Shown piece by piece: positions 31,130 through 31,354 of a DNA stretch of 31,354 nt. Origin of the DNA: Eshraghiella sp964576255 (GTDB taxonomy: Bacteria > Bacillota > Clostridia > Lachnospirales > Lachnospiraceae); assembly GCA_964576255.1 (NCBI GenBank), contig CAZNUK010000021.1, positions 1 to 31,354 of the forward strand, in the 5' to 3' direction. The translations under genes were made by a program, and so were the position numbers. The notes below the pieces were generated by a model. It searched no databases and was not told where the DNA came from. It saw nothing but the letters and a program-made list of their open reading frames with translations. The number at the start of each line of letters is the position of its first letter. Position 1 is the first letter of the stretch.

Positions 31130-31354
31130 TCAACACAATTCCAACATTGCCCCAATAAGTGTAATAGGGGCTAATCGGATAAATATCCATTCAAAGGCAT
31201 GAAAAACAACTCCCACTACCGCAAATTCAGGGTCATTATAATCCCAGTTCAAATAAGGACTATCCAATACTAATAAGAGCACAAATATCAATACAATAAC
31301 CACACCATCATAATTCATCCTGGTTTTTCCCATATCAAAAGCTTCACTGTTTTC
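31130..31354 (-). CDS. Membrane protein, partial (5' end outside window)
   Basis: The frame ends at a TGA at 31130 and stays open to the window edge; the seven codons before the first ATG (31333) read ENSEAFD. That ATG has no good ribosome site, so the true start is probably beyond the window. The visible part has a hydrophobic helix (VVIVLIFVLLLVL), an acidic aromatic loop (YLNWDYNDPEF) and a second hydrophobic segment ending in the C-terminus GAMLELC. The family is not recognised. It is separated from the rhomboid operon by a terminator. Confidence 0.5.
   Translation of the reverse strand, partial: ENSEAFDMGKTRMNYDGVVIVLIFVLLLVLDSPYLNWDYNDPEFAVVGVVFHAFEWIFIRLAPITLIGAMLELC

Overview
The window looks like the chromosome of a low-GC anaerobic Clostridia, most likely a Lachnospiraceae (Butyrivibrio/Roseburia-like). 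Supporting signs are AT-rich DNA with strong AGGAGG-type ribosome sites and sigma-A promoters, a purine operon with separate IMP cyclohydrolase and AICAR formyltransferase behind a ZTP riboswitch, many c-di-GMP and two-component proteins, and lipoprotein and rhomboid genes. The genus is inferred, not shown.

Layout. (a) 1-1378: a small accessory island, all on the minus strand. It holds a DUF3990 (ADP-ribosyltransferase-like) gene overlapping a partner gene that runs off the left edge, a promoter carrying a perfect operator-like palindrome, and a decayed RhuM-family gene. (b) 1379-9997: a tightly packed minus-strand run of seven genes, in transcription order: membrane EAL phosphodiesterase, two HAD hydrolases, YgiQ-type radical SAM protein, MoxR-like AAA ATPase, PflA/PflX-like radical SAM protein and an RlmD-type 23S rRNA methyltransferase. 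(c) 10071-12888, plus strand: a HAD nucleotidase gene, then a ZTP riboswitch controlling IMP cyclohydrolase and AICAR formyltransferase. (d) 12889-13407: non-coding DNA between convergent genes, holding one very long hairpin and a tandem array of 52-bp terminator-like hairpins. (e) 13408-18517: a NarL-type two-component pair divergent from a three-gene ABC-2 exporter. (f) 18584-20718, minus: a class III Fic protein with a CarD-type regulator, and a secreted/membrane-anchored protein. (g) 20863-21960, plus: an HD-GYP phosphodiesterase. (h) 22012-27609, minus: a likely signalling operon of HdeD-like membrane protein, hybrid sensor kinase with receiver and HPt, tandem-receiver protein, and a GAF-GGDEF protein fused to an endonuclease-IV-like TIM barrel. 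(i) 27771-27965: a compact transcription unit for a 23-residue peptide. (j) 27978-30949, minus: rhomboid protease plus two lipoproteins. (k) a truncated membrane protein at the right edge.

How the parts fit together. The purine operon has a clear logic: ZMP/ZTP accumulates when AICAR formylation is slow and is expected to switch on the genes that consume it. C-di-GMP is a recurrent theme: within 31 kb there is one GGDEF cyclase, one EAL and one HD-GYP phosphodiesterase. The EAL protein and the hybrid kinase appear to share the same N-terminal multi-helix membrane sensor. The most unusual items are the diguanylate cyclase-endonuclease-IV-like fusion, the serial terminator array after purH, and the isolated small-peptide unit.
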